This document shows positions 1-9,266 of a stretch of 10,676 nt of DNA, piece after piece. The stretch is from JAPUIN01 sp041580375 (GTDB taxonomy: Bacteria; Acidobacteriota; Polarisedimenticolia; Gp22-AA2): contig JBFGDZ010000129.1 in NCBI GenBank assembly GCA_041580375.1, forward strand, positions 1-10,676, given 5' to 3'. A program made the translations under genes and the position numbers. The first letter of the stretch is position 1. The number at the start of each line of letters is the position of its first letter. The notes beneath the pieces are model-generated. The model did no database searches, was not told the origin of the DNA, and saw nothing but the letters and a program-made list of their open reading frames with translations.

Positions 1-1
1 G

Positions 2-241
2 ACCGGAGGGCTGCTGGGCGAGCCCGAGATCGTCAGCCGCGGCTTCGTGTTCGAGGAGGCGCGGACCGATCTGCTCCGGGACGCCTCGAGGGTCGTCCGG
101 GAGGCGGTGGAGGGGGCCACGGTGGAGGAGCGGGCCGACCGGGGCGTGATCAAGACCCTGATCCAGCGCGATCTCAAGCGATATTTCCGGCGCCATCTCG
201 ACCGCCGGCCGATGATCATACCCGCCATCATCGAGAGCTGA
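2..241 (+). CDS. rnj: Ribonuclease J, C-terminal end (5' truncated by window edge)
   Basis: The frame is open from base 2 and ends in TGA at 239-241, giving 79 residues of a gene that begins outside the window. The segment resembles the C-terminal domain of RNase J. It starts with a GEPEIVSRGFVFEEA stretch matching the family's 'PdIvsRGFVy' block, has a charged helical middle, and ends with RRPMIIPAIIES, matching the family's 'rrPmIlPvI.E' tail. RNase J is a metallo-beta-lactamase/beta-CASP enzyme with 5'-3' exo- and endonuclease activity in mRNA decay and rRNA maturation. The catalytic domains are not in the window, so activity cannot be judged. An internal GTG at 47 could be mistaken for a start, but the homology continues upstream of it. 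ftsK follows after 6 bases, which suggests one transcript. Confidence 0.85.
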   Translation, partial: TGGLLGEPEIVSRGFVFEEARTDLLRDASRVVREAVEGATVEERADRGVIKTLIQRDLKRYFRRHLDRRPMIIPAIIES

Positions 242-247
242 ACCCGG

Positions 248-2707
248 ATGATAGAATCGCCCGGTATGCGGGCGCGCAGGCGGACCGTCTCCCCCCGCCG
301 CGAGACGGGGGGGACCAGGAGCTTCTGGGCCGAGGCGCTGGCCATCGTCATCATGGCGCTGGCGGTGCTCCTGGTGCTCAGCCTCGCCTCCTACCGCCCC
401 GACGATCCGGCCCCCTGGCCGTTCGGCGCCCGGACGCCGGAGCCGGTGCGCAACGTGGCCGGGCCGACCGGGGCCTTCCTAGCCGAGCTCCTGCGCCAGC
501 TGCTCGGGTACGCGGCCTGGGCCGCCCCTCCGCTTCTCCTGCTCTCCGGGTGGCGCCTCTTCTGGGGCCGCCGGGGACGCGCCCTGCCGCATCTTCTGGG
601 ATACGGCCTGCTCATGCTCTCCTTCGCGACCTGCCTGCATCTGCTGTTCGACGCCGGATCGGGCGATGGGACGAGGCGGGCCGGCGGGTGGTTCGGCTCG
701 CTGGCCGGGGGCATGCTGATCGGCGTGCTCAACCGCTGGGGCGGCCTGGTCGCGGCCCTCGCGCTCGCCGGCACCAGCCTTCTCCTGATCACGCGCCGAT
801 CCTTCCTGCAGGCGCTGGGCGCGCTCTCCGCCCGCGTGGCGGCGGCCGTGCGAGGGCTCTGGCTGGCGCTCCTCCGTCACCGGGAGGCCCGGCGCAAGCA
901 GCGCCTGCGTCTCGCGATCGCGCGCAAGCAGCGCGAGCGCCAGGCGCGGGCGGCCGCCCTCACGGGACGCGAGGAGGTGGCCGTGGAGCCGCACGGCCAC
1001 GCGCCCATACCGGTCACGACCGACGACGGCTCCCCCCCGAGCCCCGCGCTCGACCCGCGCCGCGCGGGGGCCGGCGCTCGACCGGCTCCGGCCGGTCAGC
1101 CTCCCGCCGCGTCCGGGGTAGCCCGCCGGGGCCCGGCGGCGGCGCCCGGAGGCGAGCAGCCGCAGTTCGACTTCGTGGAGGACCTGATCCACTACACACC
1201 CCCGCCCCTCTCCCTGCTGAATCCCCCGCAGCAGGACGTGCAGGTGAACGAGAAGGAGCTCGTCGAGATCGCGCGGATCATCACGGAGAAGTGCCGCGAG
1301 TTCGGCGTCAACGGCCAGGTGATCGCGATCCAGCCGGGTCCCGTCGTCACCGTCTTCGAGTTCAAACCGGACGCGGGCATCAAATACAGCCGGATCGTGA
1401 CGCTCGCCGATGATCTGTGCCTCGCGATCGAGGCGGAGTCGATCCGGATCGACCGGATCGCCGGGAAATCGACCGTGGGCATCGAGGTCCCCAATCGCGT
1501 GCGGGAGGTGATCTCCCTGCGCGAGCTGGTGTCCTCGGAACGCTTCCAGCAGTCCCCCGCCCCCCTGACGCTCGCCCTGGGCAAGGAGATCAACGGCGAG
1601 CCGTATTACGCCCGGCTCAACAGCATGCCCCACCTTCTGATCGCGGGGTCGACCGGATCCGGCAAGAGCGTCTGTCTCAACAGCGTCATCACGTCGATCC
1701 TCTACAAGGCCGGCCCGGATCAGGTGAAGTTCATCATGATCGATCCCAAGCGCCTCGAGCTGGGGCTGTACGAGAACATCCCCCACCTTCTCACGCCGCT
1801 CGTCACCGACACGAAGAAGGCCGCGAACGCCCTGCGCTGGGCGACGATGGAGATGGAGAGGCGCTACAAGCAGCTGGCCGAGGCGGGCGTCCGCAGCATC
1901 GAGCAGTACAACCTGTCGCTCGGTCGCCGTGGCCGGGGGCCGGACGTCGGCGCGACCGGCCGCCACGCGGAGGCCTCCGGATCCGGCCCGCAGGACGGGC
2001 GGTCCGCCTCCGCCGCTCCCCTGCCGTTCGTCGTCATTCTCATCGACGAGCTGGCCGATCTGATGATGACGACCGGGGCGGAGGTCGAGGAATCGATCAC
2101 GCGTCTCGCCCAGATGGCGCGCGCCGTCGGCATCCACATGATCCTGTCGACGCAGCGCCCCTCGGTCGACATCATCACCGGCGTGATCAAGGCGAATTTC
2201 CCATGCCGGATCGCCATGCGCGTCTCCTCCAAGGTCGATTCGCGGACCATTCTCGACTCCAACGGCGCCGAGCAGCTGCTGGGTCACGGCGACATGCTCT
2301 TCATCCCTCCGGGCTCGGCCAGGCTCGTGCGGCTGCACGGCCCGCTCGTCACCGAGATCGAGGCGAGCCGCATCGTCGCCTTCCTGAAGAAACAGGGGAA
2401 GCCCCAGTACGACGAGACCGTGACCCGGGAGGACGCCCCGGGTAGCCCGGGAGCCGCCGGGCGGAGGGACGACGACGTCGATCCGGCCTACGACCAGGCC
2501 GTTCGGATGGCGGTCCAGATGGGGCAGATCTCCGTGTCCCACATCCAGCGCCGCCTCAAGCTCGGATACGCGCGCGCCGCGCGGCTCGTCGACATGATGG
2601 AGCAGAACGGGATCGTCGGCCCGGCCGACGGGAGCAAACCGCGCGAGGTCCTCGTGGAGCCGGAGTTCCTCGAACGCCTCAACCAGATGCGTGATGAAGG
2701 GGGCTGA
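248..2707 (+). CDS. ftsK: DNA translocase FtsK/SpoIIIE
   Basis: Membrane-anchored hexameric ATPase that pumps DNA through the division septum and helps resolve chromosome dimers. The 819 residues show the full FtsK layout. About four transmembrane helices lie at roughly 27-48, 84-106, 113-133 and 153-182. A basic, then Pro/Ala/Gly-rich, linker runs to about 310 and is much shorter than in E. coli. The motor follows, with Walker A GSTGSGKS at 467-474 and Walker B VVILIDE ending at D600-E601. A low-complexity Gly/Ser/Arg insert at about 560-590 sits just before Walker B, where family members vary in length. The C-terminal gamma winged helix (about 745-803) contains a RRLKLGYARAARLVDMME segment like the KOPS-reading helix. 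ATG 248 is six bases after the rnj stop. ATG 266 is an alternative, and neither has a clear ribosome binding site, so coupling to rnj is likely. Confidence 0.96.
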   Translation: MIESPGMRARRRTVSPRRETGGTRSFWAEALAIVIMALAVLLVLSLASYRPDDPAPWPFGARTPEPVRNVAGPTGAFLAELLRQLLGYAAWAAPPLLLLSGWRLFWGRRGRALPHLLGYGLLMLSFATCLHLLFDAGSGDGTRRAGGWFGSLAGGMLIGVLNRWGGLVAALALAGTSLLLITRRSFLQALGALSARVAAAVRGLWLALLRHREARRKQRLRLAIARKQRERQARAAALTGREEVAVEPHGHAPIPVTTDDGSPPSPALDPRRAGAGARPAPAGQPPAASGVARRGPAAAPGGEQPQFDFVEDLIHYTPPPLSLLNPPQQDVQVNEKELVEIARIITEKCREFGVNGQVIAIQPGPVVTVFEFKPDAGIKYSRIVTLADDLCLAIEAESIRIDRIAGKSTVGIEVPNRVREVISLRELVSSERFQQSPAPLTLALGKEINGEPYYARLNSMPHLLIAGSTGSGKSVCLNSVITSILYKAGPDQVKFIMIDPKRLELGLYENIPHLLTPLVTDTKKAANALRWATMEMERRYKQLAEAGVRSIEQYNLSLGRRGRGPDVGATGRHAEASGSGPQDGRSASAAPLPFVVILIDELADLMMTTGAEVEESITRLAQMARAVGIHMILSTQRPSVDIITGVIKANFPCRIAMRVSSKVDSRTILDSNGAEQLLGHGDMLFIPPGSARLVRLHGPLVTEIEASRIVAFLKKQGKPQYDETVTREDAPGSPGAAGRRDDDVDPAYDQAVRMAVQMGQISVSHIQRRLKLGYARAARLVDMMEQNGIVGPADGSKPREVLVEPEFLERLNQMRDEGG

Positions 2708-5042
2708 GGGCGTGCGGGTCTCCCTCCTCCGGAGCGTGCCGGAGTGGGTCTGGGTGGCATCCCTCGCGGCCGTCGCCCTGTCGGCGCGCCTCATCTACGT
2801 GTGGCAGGTGCGCGGACTCTCCCTGATCGTGCCGGAGGAGCTGGATCCGGGCTTCTATTTCGACTGGGCGCGCTCCATCGCCGACGGGGACTGGCTGGGG
2901 CGCTCGCCGTTCGTGCAGAGCCCCCTCTACGCCTATCTGCTCGCCCTCCTCCTCATCGCGTTCCGCGAGTCCGTGACCGGCGTGCTCATCGCGCAGTCCC
3001 TCGTCGGCTGCGGCACGGTGCTCCTGACGTACTGGGCCGGACGCCGCCTGTTCGGCCCCGTCGAGGGCCTCCTGGCCGGGGCGGCGCTCGCCCTGTACGC
3101 CCCGTTCATCTTCTACGAGGGGATGGTGATGAAGACCTTCCTCTCTCCGTTCCTGACCATCCTCATGGTGATCCTGTTCGACGTGGCCCGCGAGAGAGGG
3201 GCGCCGCTCGGGGAGGGCCGGGCCGGGCGCTGGTTCCTGCTGGCGGGGGCCGTGTTCGGCGTGACGACCCTCGACCGCGACAACTTCATCCTCCTCGCGC
3301 CCGTCCTGGCCCTTCTGGCGCTCGCTCTCGGCGGCGGAGCCTCCCGGCGCGGGTTCCGCTCCGCCGCCGCGTTCGCCCTCGGCGCGGCCCTCGTCATCGC
3401 GCCGGTCACGATCCGGAACTGGGCGGTCTCGAAGGAGTTCGTGCTTCTCACGACCGGAGGGGGCGAGGTCTTCTTCATCGGCAACAACGAGCACGCCAAC
3501 GGGCTCTACGTTCCGCCCCCGTTCGTGCGACCCGACCCGAAATATGAGCACGACGATTTCGTGGCGCGGGCGTCCGAGATCGCCGGGCGCCCCCTCACGC
3601 CGATGCAGTCGTCCTGGTTCTGGTTCCGCGAAGGCATGAAGTTCATCACGACCGACCCGATCGCCTGGGCGCGCCTGCTCGGCCTCAAGATGCTGCACTT
3701 CTGGAACTTCTACGAGCTTCCGGACAACCTCAACTACGACATCATGCGGCGATTCTCGCCGCTGCTCGAGTCGTTGAACGCCCGGTTCCCTCCGCCGGGA
3801 GCGCCGACGCTGGCCGTTCCCATCGGCGGGCGCTGGATCACCTCGCGCATTCATTTGTTCTTCACGTTCGGCACGCTGGCCCCGCTGGGTCTCGCCGGGA
3901 TCGTCCTGACGCTCAAGCGCTGGCGTCGCCTCATGCCGCTGTACGTTTTCCTGTTCGGCTACGTCGGGACGGTTCTCATGTTCTTCAACTTCTCCCGTTT
4001 CCGGGTGCCGATCGTTCCCATCCTGGCCCTGCTCGCCGCGCCGGCGCTGCTGGCCGCGGGGCGGTTCGCCGGGCGCGCCTGGGCGCTCGCCGCGGCCGTC
4101 GCCGCGGGATCGGGCGCGATCGCCTCCCGGGCCCGGGCCCTGCGGCCCGACGCGACGCGCGCCGCCGCCGCGGCGGTGTTCGCTCTCACCCTGTTCGGGT
4201 TCAACCTCGAGCTTCCCCGCGGGCTCATCCCTGCCGTGGAGCAGCACCTGGTCATCGGCAACACTTACTACCACATGGGTCAGCCGGATCGGGCGCTGGA
4301 GCATTACGAGGCGGGCGCCCGGCTCCTCGGCGACGAGCCGCCCTGGATGAAGCCCGACGAGGCTCTCGTGCGCCGCTTGTTCGGCCCCGAGGCGACCCGC
4401 GAGGCGCTGCAGCGCGAGATGCAGACCGAGGCGCTCGCCCGCGGCCCGCAATTCAAGGGGATCCGCATCGGCATCCAGCACGGCCTCGGGATCGCGCTGC
4501 TGGTGAAGGCGGAGCGACTCATGGAGCGCGGCGAGCGCACGCGGGCGCTGCCGCTTCTCGATCGGGCGATGATCCAGTTCGATCGCGTTCTGGAGCTGGC
4601 TCCGTCCTACCTGCTCTCGATCCGCAAGATGGCACGGGCCCATGCTCTGAGGGGGGATCACGCCGGCGCCGTCGAGTGGATGAGGAAGGGGGTCGATCTC
4701 TGGCCGGACGATCTGAGGGCGCGTCTGGAGCTCGCGGAGGCCCTGTTCAACGGGGGCCGTCCCGGCGACGCGCTCACCGAGATCGATGCCGCCCTGCGCG
4801 AGAGCGCATCGCTCCCGCGCCGCGATCTGGCCCAGATCTATTACAACCGGGGCGTCGTGCTGCTCAACGGGCTCTCCGAGCCGGGGCGGGCCCTCTGGGC
4901 GCTCGAGAAGGCCCTGGAGCTCGATCCGGCGCTGCCCCAGGGAAGGGAAACGCGCGCGATGACGCTGGAGCTCAGGGCGCGTGGCTACCAGCCGATCGCC
5001 GAGATCCCGGCAGCCCGAGAGCCGGGCTCCTCCCCCCGCTGA
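2691..5042 (+). CDS. GT39-family (PMT/ArnT-like) membrane glycosyltransferase with C-terminal TPR repeats
   Basis: Probable integral-membrane GT-C glycosyltransferase that would move a sugar from a polyprenyl-phosphate donor to a protein or lipid on the outer face of the membrane; the substrate is not recognisable. After a first membrane helix (about 18-38) comes an acidic loop (E49, E50, D52, then FYFDWARSIADGDW), where PMT_2 enzymes carry their catalytic acid, followed by a SPLYAYLLALL segment typical of the family. Many hydrophobic helices run to about 505, with a conserved-looking FFIGNNEHANGLY motif at 261-273. Residues about 518-765 are TPR-like helix pairs, e.g. NTYYHMGQPDRALEHYEAG and a repeat ending in ALELDPALP. 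The start is uncertain. GTG 2691 or ATG 2694 would overlap ftsK, while GTG 2712 has a purine-rich AAGGGGG (2697-2703) at good spacing. It is probably co-transcribed with ftsK, although nothing links the functions directly. Confidence 0.85.
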   Translation: MMKGAEGVRVSLLRSVPEWVWVASLAAVALSARLIYVWQVRGLSLIVPEELDPGFYFDWARSIADGDWLGRSPFVQSPLYAYLLALLLIAFRESVTGVLIAQSLVGCGTVLLTYWAGRRLFGPVEGLLAGAALALYAPFIFYEGMVMKTFLSPFLTILMVILFDVARERGAPLGEGRAGRWFLLAGAVFGVTTLDRDNFILLAPVLALLALALGGGASRRGFRSAAAFALGAALVIAPVTIRNWAVSKEFVLLTTGGGEVFFIGNNEHANGLYVPPPFVRPDPKYEHDDFVARASEIAGRPLTPMQSSWFWFREGMKFITTDPIAWARLLGLKMLHFWNFYELPDNLNYDIMRRFSPLLESLNARFPPPGAPTLAVPIGGRWITSRIHLFFTFGTLAPLGLAGIVLTLKRWRRLMPLYVFLFGYVGTVLMFFNFSRFRVPIVPILALLAAPALLAAGRFAGRAWALAAAVAAGSGAIASRARALRPDATRAAAAAVFALTLFGFNLELPRGLIPAVEQHLVIGNTYYHMGQPDRALEHYEAGARLLGDEPPWMKPDEALVRRLFGPEATREALQREMQTEALARGPQFKGIRIGIQHGLGIALLVKAERLMERGERTRALPLLDRAMIQFDRVLELAPSYLLSIRKMARAHALRGDHAGAVEWMRKGVDLWPDDLRARLELAEALFNGGRPGDALTEIDAALRESASLPRRDLAQIYYNRGVVLLNGLSEPGRALWALEKALELDPALPQGRETRAMTLELRARGYQPIAEIPAAREPGSSPR

Positions 5043-5049
5043 GTCCCGC

Positions 5050-5055
<6 letters not shown>
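5037..5055. terminator. Palindrome holding both convergent stop codons; possible bidirectional terminator
   Basis: CGCTGAG (5037-5043) and CTCAGCG (5049-5055) are perfectly complementary, giving a 7-bp stem with loop TCCCG. The stem holds the TGA of the rightward glycosyltransferase gene (5040-5042) and, on the other strand, the TGA of rnc (5050-5052). Neither side has a T-tract, so intrinsic termination would be weak at best. The symmetry means transcripts from both directions can form the same hairpin at their coding end. The termination role is inferred. Confidence 0.4.
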
Positions 5056-5753
<698 letters not shown>

Positions 5754-5757
<4 letters not shown>

Positions 5758-8700
5758 GGCGGATCGGCGGGGGCCGGCCCGTCCGGCGGATCGGCGGAGG
5801 CCGGCGCGTCGTTCGGCAGTACCTCGACCGCCCGTCCCGGACCCGTTCTCTGGCCTGCGTGGGCTTGGATCCGCACGCGCAGATCCTCTCCCTTCTGGCG
5901 CTCGCGCAGCGCGTCGAGACGGCGCTCCTGGGCGTCGTAGACCTCAGCCAGCTTGAGATGCGCGTCGACCTCCAGGCGCGTGAGGGTCGTCTGGGCGTAG
6001 GCCCATTCGAGGTAGGCCTTGAGCGAGGAGGCCGCCTTCTCGTGGCGGCCCAGCCTGAGGGAGGCCACCCCCACCAGGTAATCGACCAGCGGGTACTGCA
6101 GGGCCTGTCCCCCGAGATCGCGCGCCATGGTCAGCTCGCGGATGGCGCGATCGTGCCGTCCGAGGAAGTAGAGCGTCCGGCCGTAGTGATAGTGAACCAC
6201 GGGTATGTCCGGATGATGGCGCGCCGCCCGCTCCAGAAAGGTCTCGGCCTGCCAGTAGTCGCGGGCGTCGAGGTAAAAGGTGCCGAGACTGAACAGCGCG
6301 TCGAGGTTCTCCGGCTCCAGGACGAGGACGGCGCGCCATTCCTCCAGCGCGCCGTTGACGTCCTTCTGCTGGAACAGGCTCTCCCCCCGCACCCAGCGCG
6401 CGCGGGCGGTCTCGCCCAGCCCCTCCAGATCCCGCGCCAGGTCGAGCGCGCGCGCCGGCTCCCCGGCCAGCCCCAGATACGATTTGGCGAGCGTGTAGAG
6501 GAAGGAGGCGCGATCCTGGGAACGCGCGCCGTAGTTTTTCAGGACCGGAGTCAGGCCGGCCCAGGCGGCCTCGATCGCGCCCGCCAGCGGCGCGTTGTCA
6601 TGCACATCCAGGTGCCGCGCCGACGCGATCTCGACGGGGGCGAACCGGTCCGTGTTCGTCGCGGCCCGCTCCGCGATCGACAGCAGCCCGTCCCGGTCGA
6701 GGCGGTAGGTCAGGACGAGATCGGGCGGTCCCAGCACGTTCACCCGGGCCAGGTCGGCCGTCACGTCCGGGCTGGACTCGATGACGTTGCGCATCCAGCC
6801 CACGTCGAGCGCGAGGGGATCGTCGGAGGCGGCGATCACGAGGTCGTTCGCGGACAGCCGGAAGAGCAGCGACGACGGGAAGGACTCCGCCACGGTCTTC
6901 AGGACGGAATGGAGAGCCGATCCGGTCGTGGAGTCGATCTGGAGGCGCAGGGACAGCACGCCCCCTTGCGCGAGCCGCGCTCCGAGGATGCGGAAGCCCT
7001 CCGCCGTGAGCAGCGAGGCGCTCGACGGCAGCCACGGTGTCGCGGACGACAGGATGATCACGTCGTAGAGTGTCTGATCCGCGCGAAGCCGCGCCCGGGC
7101 GCTGTCGGCGATCCGGACGACCCGCGGGTCGTCGAGGGGATCGCCGTTGTACGCGGAGAACGCATCGTCCGCCGAGTACAGAGCCGGCTCCTCCTCGATG
7201 ATGGCGAGCGATTTCACCGGGTGCCTGAGGATCGACCCCGACGTGACACCGTTCAGATAGCCGATCTGAAGCACGCGGTCGGTCGGTCCGTGCAGGAGGA
7301 TCGGCAGGTGCGCCTGCAGCACCTGGGTCCGCACGTCGTCCCCCGTGGTCGCCTCCACGCGTCCATCCACGGTCAGCGCCAGAGCCTCGATCGGCGCCCC
7401 GCCCGGAGACTCCACGAACGACTGCTCGACCATGACCGTGGCGTTGACCCCCTCGTGATAGTGGATCGGACGGACGCTGCGTCGCGCGGCGAGGTATCCG
7501 GAGGGCGATCCATAGCGGGCCATCGATCGCGCGCCGTACCGGTAGAAACCGCCCGCCACGAGCTGGGGATCCCAGGAGGCGGAGAACAGGCCCACCGCGA
7601 TCATCATCGCGAGCAGAAGGAGGGACGCGGTCGTCCGCTGGGGCGGTCGCTTGAAGCGGACACCGCCGAGGAACAGGATCGCCGCGAGAAGCCCGATCGC
7701 CGCGGCCAGCGACAAGGCCCGCCTCAGCCCGAACGCCGGTATGACGAGGAGCGCCACCATCGCCTCCGCGACGATGGCCCCGATCGCGATCAGGCTCGCG
7801 GCGCCGACCTCGGGACGCTGCCTCACCCCGGCCGCCATCGGGAGCACCGGCAGCGCCGCCCCCAGCAGCAGGCAGGTCGGGAGCATCAGCGCCACGGCCG
7901 CGAGCACGGCCGGGACGTGGTGGACCCCGGCGCCCTCGAGGAGGGGCGTGAGGCGGAGGTAGAGGATGGAGGTCTGGGGCGCCAGGTGCATCGACAGGTA
8001 GGCCACGAGGGAGCAGCAGGCCACGACGGTCGACAGGTAGAGGCACGGCGCTCCCACGCGATCGGTCAGCCCGGCCGCGACGAATGCGCCCAGCCCGATG
8101 CCGACGAGGAAGATGGCGCCGACCGCCGCTCTGCCGGTCATCGTCCCGCCGGTGGCGAACGTCAGGGTCCTCGTCCAGATGATCAGGTAGGCCCACGCGG
8201 CGAAGCCGAACAGCAACATCCCACCCGCCAGCGCCCCCCCGAGCCTCACCTCCTGCGGCGAATCGACGCCGGCCTGCGGCCCGGGGGGGGGCGCCCCCAT
8301 GAGGGCGCTCAGGAGGGCGCCGTGACCCTCCAGGCCGCGCTGGCGGAGCAGCACGGTTCCGGCCGCGGCGACGCCCGCCAGCGCGACGCCCATCAGGAGC
8401 GACCCGCGCAGTCCCAGGGCGGGAAGGATGAGGATCCCGCCGATGCCGGTGCCGAGACCCAGCCCGGTCAGCGTGAGCCCCGAGGAGAGCCCCACCCCGA
8501 GGCCGCTCCCCGGACGCCGCGGCACGATGAGGCGGCTGAGGAACGGCGGCAGGGCGAAGAAGAGCGCGGCGGGAACCGCGAACGGGAGCAGGGCGAGGAG
8601 AAACCGCAGGACGAACGCCCCGGCCGATGTGCCTCCCAGCAGCGGCCAGAGCACGAGGTAGGCGTGGAGCCCCGCCCGGAGAGAGAGAGGCGCCGCGAGC

Positions 8701-9014
8701 GCAGCCAGAGCGAAGAGCGCCAGGAGGATGCCGATCATGGCCGCCGGCGCCGGCTGCCGCTCCGCCCGCAGCCCGCCCCACAGCGCGCCACCGGCCGCGC
8801 CCAGAGCGATCGCCGCGACCGCGGCGAGCGATGCGGCGGCGTCCCACCCGGCGATCAGCGCGAACGCCCGCCAGCCCGGCACGAGCAAAACGCCCGCCGC
8901 GGCGGCGCCGAGCAGGTAGGAGCAGAACAGCAAGGTCGGGCTCCAGACGGCTCCTCTCCCCACCAGGGGGAACGCCGCCGCGCCCTCCTTCTTCGCGCCT
9001 TCGTGATCTGGCAT
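5754..9014 (-). CDS. Large polytopic membrane protein with degenerate spermidine-synthase-like domain and C-terminal TPRs
   Basis: The 1086 residues form three parts, in the layout called 'fused MFS/spermidine synthase'. Residues 27-480 carry about 14 hydrophobic segments. Residues about 485-740 resemble the spermidine-synthase Rossmann fold: LTVDGRVEATTGDD, then AHLPILLHGPTDRVLQIGYLNGVTSG, then DPRVVRIADSARARL and YDVIILSSATPWL. In intact relatives the nucleotide loop reads roughly GLGSGVTAG and the active-site strand SEPSNPW. Here they are GYLNGVTSG and LSSATPW, so key glycine and acidic positions are altered and polyamine synthesis is doubtful. Residues about 830-1045 are TPR-like pairs, followed by a Pro/Ala/Asp-rich tail. 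No function is assigned. ATG 9014 has no Shine-Dalgarno sequence and an in-frame TAG (9029-9027) lies upstream, so the frame cannot extend. GTG 8963 is a possible later start. The stop overlaps rnc by four bases. The IS110 left end lies within about 15 bases of the start codon. Confidence 0.8.
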
Positions 9015-9030
9015 AAGGTGGGGATTCTAA

Positions 9031-9235
9031 CGTGTATGAAAGCTCTTGGGAACGTTCGTATGCACGATCCGGGTTACGCTCCGGCTTCCGAGTCCGGGCG
9101 TCACCGCGTTCCCGGCGATCACGCGGTGTGGGCAGGCCGACGGTGATATGGACCTCGAGTCCGCGATTCTAAGTGGCCGCCCCTTCGACTCACTCGGTTG
9201 AGCTGCGAGCTCGGAAGGATAGTTGTCGTGTTCGC
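9031..9235 (+). ncRNA. Candidate IS110 bridge RNA (left-end non-coding RNA)
   Basis: IS110-group elements encode a structured bridge RNA between their left end and the transposase start, and this is that interval. Three structures are visible. First, CGTGTATG (9031-9038) pairs with TATGCACG (9059-9066) using two G-T wobbles, resembling a 5' stem-loop. Second, CACCGCGT (9102-9109) pairs perfectly with ACGCGGTG (9121-9128) across an 11-base loop. This may sit inside a longer stem formed by CGAGTCC (9089-9095) and GGACCTCG (9150-9157, one bulged C). Third, CCTTC (9182-9186) pairs with GAAGG (9214-9218) around a loop that contains GGTTGA. This order of a 5' hairpin followed by two loops matches the general bridge-RNA plan. 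The RNA ends are guesses, and I recognise no promoter. Confidence 0.45.
9102..9128 (+). repeat. Perfect 8-bp inverted repeat in the IS110 left end
   Basis: CACCGCGT at 9102-9109 and ACGCGGTG at 9121-9128 are exact reverse complements separated by 11 bases (TCCCGGCGATC). This is the strongest simple hairpin in the gap of about 250 bases between the leftward gene and the transposase. It probably forms part of the element's structured RNA rather than a terminator, since no T-tract follows it on either strand. Confidence 0.7.
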
Positions 9236-9256
9236 CCCTCGATCGCCCCTCTCTGC

Positions 9257-9263
9257 GAGGTGA
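9257..9263 (+). promoter_or_regulatory. Ribosome binding site of the IS110 transposase
   Basis: GAGGTGA ends three bases before the GTG at 9267, and its GAGG core is six bases upstream. This supports GTG 9267 as the translation start. The family's expected N-terminus, with the first catalytic Asp at about residue 8, begins at the same place. Confidence 0.65.
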
Positions 9264-9266
9264 CCC

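Noticed and set aside
479..2794. Long open frame antisense to ftsK (about 770 codons)
   Set aside because: Antisense frames stay open by chance in such GC-rich DNA. Its translation is low-complexity and rich in Arg, Gly, His and Asp with no recognisable domain, while the sense frame is a full FtsK.
2679..4661. Long open frame antisense to the glycosyltransferase gene
   Set aside because: The translation is mostly Arg, Glu, Gly and His with no domain. The sense strand has clear membrane helices, a family motif and TPRs.
5859..9146. Open frame of nearly 1100 codons antisense to the 1086-residue membrane protein
   Set aside because: It has extreme Arg/Gly/Gln/Glu composition without domains, and it runs past the IS110 left end, so it cannot be an ancient gene. 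The leftward frame has helices, a Rossmann-like domain and TPRs.
9154..9213. Short palindromes CTCGAG and CGAGCTCG in the IS110 left end as operator sites
   Set aside because: Six- to eight-base G/C-rich palindromes are expected by chance here, and they are better explained as parts of the structured RNA.
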